A stretch of DNA of 8,073 nt, taken from positions 1-8,073 of the forward strand of contig CALCDJ010000029.1 of NCBI GenBank assembly GCA_937900135.1. The letters run 5' to 3'. The translations under genes and the position numbers were made by a program. Under the pieces are notes generated by a model. That model was not told where the DNA came from. It saw nothing but the letters and a program-made list of their open reading frames with translations, and made no database searches. The DNA comes from an uncultured Blautia sp. (GTDB taxonomy: Bacteria > Bacillota > Clostridia > Lachnospirales > Lachnospiraceae). This document shows, piece by piece, positions 5,619 to 8,073 of this stretch (positions within the stretch are counted from its first letter, which is position 1; every line of letters starts with the position of its first letter).

Positions 5619-6563
5619 TCATTGCCCAAAATAATAATGGAATTTTTCAAACATATCTTGAAGAATAAATCTTTGATCAATCGAATCATACACTCGAATA
5701 TTTCTACTACCAGAATCAGAAAAATCATAAAAGCCTTGAAAATCTAAATTGCAAGGTGCTTCTGTCACATGAAATTTCCCAAGAGCGTTGTTCATCATTA
5801 AACCTACGCAAATAGAATCTCCCAAAGACCAAAGTTCTCCTCCAAAGGAAGTTACTGCATCTCCTCTTGACATATCACTTCCTCTACTTCCAATTACAGC
5901 ATCTGAAATTTCTTTGCTTACTTCCATCATATGCTCAACCAGATATTTCCCAATTTCTCCATAAGGATACACCTGATTCAATAATTCAAAAAAGCTCACT
6001 TTCATTGTGGTATAGACATTCATAGGAACCTGCCATAATTCCAATTTTGATTGAAAAAGAACACGCGCCGCATTAAGATCATTATTCTGGTTAAATTCAA
6101 ACCCACCTCTAGGATACTCTCTTCCTCCAATCCAAATTACTACTACCTTTTCTGCAATCCTAGGTTCCATAAGATAAGCAGACACAATATTAGTAACAGC
6201 ACCCTGCCCACATAGAAACAATGGCCTTTCATCATCCATCATTGCTTCTTGTATAATAAATCTGGCCCCTTCACTATCTATAGGCGTTCTAGTATCTAAT
6301 AATGCATGTGGTGCTCCATGTAGAATGGGAATTTCGCCTGTTAATGACATCATTTTTGTAATTTTTTGAATTTCCTGATAGCTTTTTTCCTCTGATTTTT
6401 CCTGATTATAATGGGTAGAAATCAGGCCTTTCACATCAAATCTAGGGGTCATCAACATGTGCGCAATACAAAACTGATCATCACATTCACAGTTGCAGTC
6501 TGTGTCTGCAATCACTCGTATTGTTTTATCAGTAGGAAAAGAAAACGGTCTTTTTTTCATCAT
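5619..6563 (-). CDS. Nucleoside hydrolase family protein with a cysteine-rich metal-site loop
   Basis: This 314-residue protein fits the inosine-uridine nucleoside hydrolase fold, whose members split the N-glycosidic bond of ribonucleosides using an Asp-held calcium ion. The N-terminal Asp cluster is D20-T-D22, then D28-D29, two residues longer than the classic D-x-D-x3-D-D, as in a divergent subgroup. Further family features are G-Q-G-A-V-T-N-I (about 158-165), W-I-G-G (173-176), the E-F-N-Q-N-N-D stretch (about 185-191) and a late L-G-D motif (about 252-254). The classic C-terminal His-Asp is not obvious, so the true substrate may differ from ordinary nucleosides. Cysteines 23, 25 and 27 alternate through the metal loop, which is odd. 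There is no signal peptide, so it is cytoplasmic. AGGAGG seven bases before the ATG supports the start. It follows the glycosidase gene across a hairpin and shows no promoter of its own, so readthrough from that gene is likely. Confidence 0.88.
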   Translation of the reverse strand: MMKKRPFSFPTDKTIRVIADTDCNCECDDQFCIAHMLMTPRFDVKGLISTHYNQEKSEEKSYQEIQKITKMMSLTGEIPILHGAPHALLDTRTPIDSEGARFIIQEAMMDDERPLFLCGQGAVTNIVSAYLMEPRIAEKVVVIWIGGREYPRGGFEFNQNNDLNAARVLFQSKLELWQVPMNVYTTMKVSFFELLNQVYPYGEIGKYLVEHMMEVSKEISDAVIGSRGSDMSRGDAVTSFGGELWSLGDSICVGLMMNNALGKFHVTEAPCNLDFQGFYDFSDSGSRNIRVYDSIDQRFILQDMFEKFHYYFGQ

Positions 6564-6592
6564 TTTTTATCCTCCTCACCTTATATTGATAC

Positions 6593-6624
6593 AAAAAACC
6601 GTCTCCTTTTTTAGAAAACGGTTT
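6593..6624 (-). terminator. Hairpin terminator/attenuator between glycosidase and nucleoside hydrolase
   Basis: AAACCGT (6596-6602) and ACGGTTT (6618-6624) form a 7-bp stem with a 15-base loop. On the minus strand the second arm runs into six T in total (6598-6593). It starts 11 bases after the glycosidase stop and ends 29 before the nucleoside hydrolase ATG. No promoter fits in the remaining space, so it probably acts as a partial terminator setting the ratio of the two products. Confidence 0.7.
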
Positions 6625-6635
6625 CTTATACTTAC

Positions 6636-8045
6636 TTAATGTAATTCTAATTTTTTAAAATCAATACTTCCTGTTCCTTGGTAAACAAACCAGAGATCCA
6701 TAAGTCCATCAGAAATCTCTACCTCTTTGCAGTACATTTTCCATTCTTTTGTAGCGCAAATTGCAATTTCTGCCAATTTCTTCCCTTTCAGTTCTGATTT
6801 AACTATCACTTTACCTTTTCCTGTTCCTCTGACTTGCACCCCTATTTCCTTTAAATCATGCATTTGAAAATATTTATACCCAGCAGCTGAACCATCCTTC
6901 ATATTAGCAATATACTGCTCCTTTGCCATTTCTCCATCTTGTGTAATAAATGGATGTTCTGAAGAAATCTGTGTATTTGGTATATAAGGTGCTGCACCAT
7001 CTTTGCTCATAAGAGCACAGGCAATTCCAGAATTATAATTTCCCTTTCCTATAAGAGGTCCTTTATTCAATCCACAGGAGGTAATCTCTATCTGAGGAAT
7101 ACTTCCATCTTCTAAAATTTGTATTTTCTCTGCACATCCCTGACGTGAATATGGATTTCCATTTGTCTGCCTATGATAAAAAACATACCACTGATCACCA
7201 ATTTTTTCAATACTACCATGATTAGTCCCCGTATAATTCAGAGGTTTTTTTCTTCTTTGATATCCTATGTCTCCGTTAGAAACAATTACTCCTCGATAAC
7301 AAAATCCTTTACAAGGATTTTGAGAAGTAGCGTAACACAATTCATGTCCGTGTTCAGAAGAATAGATAAAATAATAAGTAGTTCCTATTTTTCTGATGGA
7401 TGCTGCTTCAAAAAAACCATGGTCAGCAAACACAGTATTTGTTGCTTCTCTTGCAGATGGGAGAAATATTCGAGGTGCTTTTTTTATAGTAAGCATATCC
7501 TGTTCCAATACAGTCACCATAGCTCCCGGTGCTGTAGGGCGTGGCAAAGAAAATCTTTTTGCCTGCTCTCCTTCCGGTCTAAATCCTGTATAAAGATAAA
7601 TTTTCCCATCATCATCCACAAGTACTCCTGGATCATACTGAAAAAAATCATTTTCTGAAGTACCTAAAACAGTACCATTCTTGTAATGCACGTTCCCATA
7701 GTATTGATATTTACCTGCTGGCTCATCACAAACTGCAACACCAATCACACCCGAAAAATCAAAAGCATAAAAGAGATAATATCGCCCATCTGGACCTCTT
7801 TGCACATCTGGAGCAAATAATCTACGATTTTTCGCATCTGCTACATATTCATCCTGCTCTTTTCTGTAAATTTCGCCTTCAAATTTCCAGTCCGTCAAAT
7901 CCTGCACTGGTGCTGACCAGCAAACATAATTTTCTTCACAAAAACGTTTTCCATTAAAACGATCGTGACTTCCATATATATATACTCTTTCTCCAAAAAC
8001 ATGCGGTTCTCCGTCCGGTTGTTTATGATTTCCTAAATTGACCAA
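6636..8045 (-). CDS. Glycoside hydrolase family 43 protein with C-terminal binding domain, 5' end uncertain
   Basis: This 469-residue protein has a five-bladed beta-propeller GH43 domain (about 1-330) and a C-terminal beta-sandwich resembling CBM6-type domains (about 340-469). Likely catalytic residues are all present: general base D11 in P-D-G-E-P-H, pKa-modulating D138 in Y-D-P-G, and general acid E213 in F-F-E-A, with H276 in N-H-G-S. GH43 enzymes are mostly beta-xylosidases or alpha-L-arabinofuranosidases; the exact specificity cannot be read here. There is no signal peptide, suggesting cytoplasmic action on imported oligosaccharides. The start is poor: TTG at 8045 directly follows an in-frame TAG (8048-8046) and has no ribosome site. 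The frame upstream of that TAG stays open to the window edge, and the next ATG is deep in the fold. The base D11 so near the start means little can be missing, but a disrupted N-terminus or pseudogene is possible. By eye it is more AT-rich than the transporter genes. Confidence 0.88.
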   Translation of the reverse strand: MVNLGNHKQPDGEPHVFGERVYIYGSHDRFNGKRFCEENYVCWSAPVQDLTDWKFEGEIYRKEQDEYVADAKNRRLFAPDVQRGPDGRYYLFYAFDFSGVIGVAVCDEPAGKYQYYGNVHYKNGTVLGTSENDFFQYDPGVLVDDDGKIYLYTGFRPEGEQAKRFSLPRPTAPGAMVTVLEQDMLTIKKAPRIFLPSAREATNTVFADHGFFEAASIRKIGTTYYFIYSSEHGHELCYATSQNPCKGFCYRGVIVSNGDIGYQRRKKPLNYTGTNHGSIEKIGDQWYVFYHRQTNGNPYSRQGCAEKIQILEDGSIPQIEITSCGLNKGPLIGKGNYNSGIACALMSKDGAAPYIPNTQISSEHPFITQDGEMAKEQYIANMKDGSAAGYKYFQMHDLKEIGVQVRGTGKGKVIVKSELKGKKLAEIAICATKEWKMYCKEVEISDGLMDLWFVYQGTGSIDFKKLELH

Positions 8046-8073
8046 CTATAGATCTGCTTGATTGTCCGCCAAT

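Noticed and set aside
46..8048. Both edge genes are interrupted by TAG while the other genes end in TGA or TAA, hinting at TAG recoding
   Set aside because: Reading through the TAG at 52-50 gives no kinase-like sequence, and only two TAG codons are involved. Local gene disruption explains the data better than a changed code.
8038..8073. Insertion-sequence end at the right window edge
   Set aside because: Only 28 bases lie beyond the GH43 frame, with no recognisable terminal repeat, so there is nothing to support the call.

Overview
The window looks like a piece of a low-to-mid GC Gram-positive genome, most likely a gut Lachnospiraceae-type Clostridia. The reasons are the strong AGGAGG ribosome sites, the protein family styles (CUT1 sugar ABC transporter, YesM-like sensor kinase, the GH43 type, an Rpn-type nuclease) and the UGA/UAA stops. 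This is a judgement by eye; no database search was made. Every supported gene lies on the minus strand, so transcription runs from position 8073 towards position 1.

In transcription order: (1) a family 43 glycoside hydrolase with a C-terminal carbohydrate-binding-like domain (6636-8045), whose 5' end looks incomplete; (2) a hairpin terminator/attenuator (6593-6624); (3) a nucleoside-hydrolase-family protein (5619-6563); (4) a 309-base AT-rich spacer with an inverted repeat, a good sigma-A-type promoter and an 18-bp perfect palindrome at its expected start site; (5) an Rpn/PD-(D/E)XK family nuclease-like gene (4335-5309) closed by a strong terminator (4241-4274); (6) an extracellular sugar-binding protein (2796-4073); (7) a hairpin attenuator (2725-2775); (8) two overlapping CUT1 permeases (1794-2693, 949-1791); (9) the N-terminal sensory part of a YesM-like histidine kinase (50-868) that stops before any kinase domain.

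The binding protein and two permeases form a CUT1 importer for an oligosaccharide or glycoside. No ATPase is encoded here, so it probably uses a shared MsmX/MsmK-type ATPase from elsewhere. The kinase fragment beside it suggests that the importer was once, or still is, tied to a two-component system sensing an extracellular sugar. The glycosidase and nucleoside hydrolase could process a furanoside or nucleoside-like substrate, but the Rpn gene with its own promoter and terminator separates them from the importer, so a shared pathway is inference only.

Most of the window is an ordinary carbohydrate-use region. The points most worth a second look are the apparently broken genes at both window edges, the binding protein lacking a lipobox cysteine, a Cys-x-Cys-x-Cys pattern in the metal-site loop of the nucleoside hydrolase, the promoter-palindrome-T-tract arrangement before the Rpn gene, and the repeated use of intra-operon hairpins. 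I found no CRISPR array, tRNA, rRNA, complete insertion sequence or convincing new multi-gene system.
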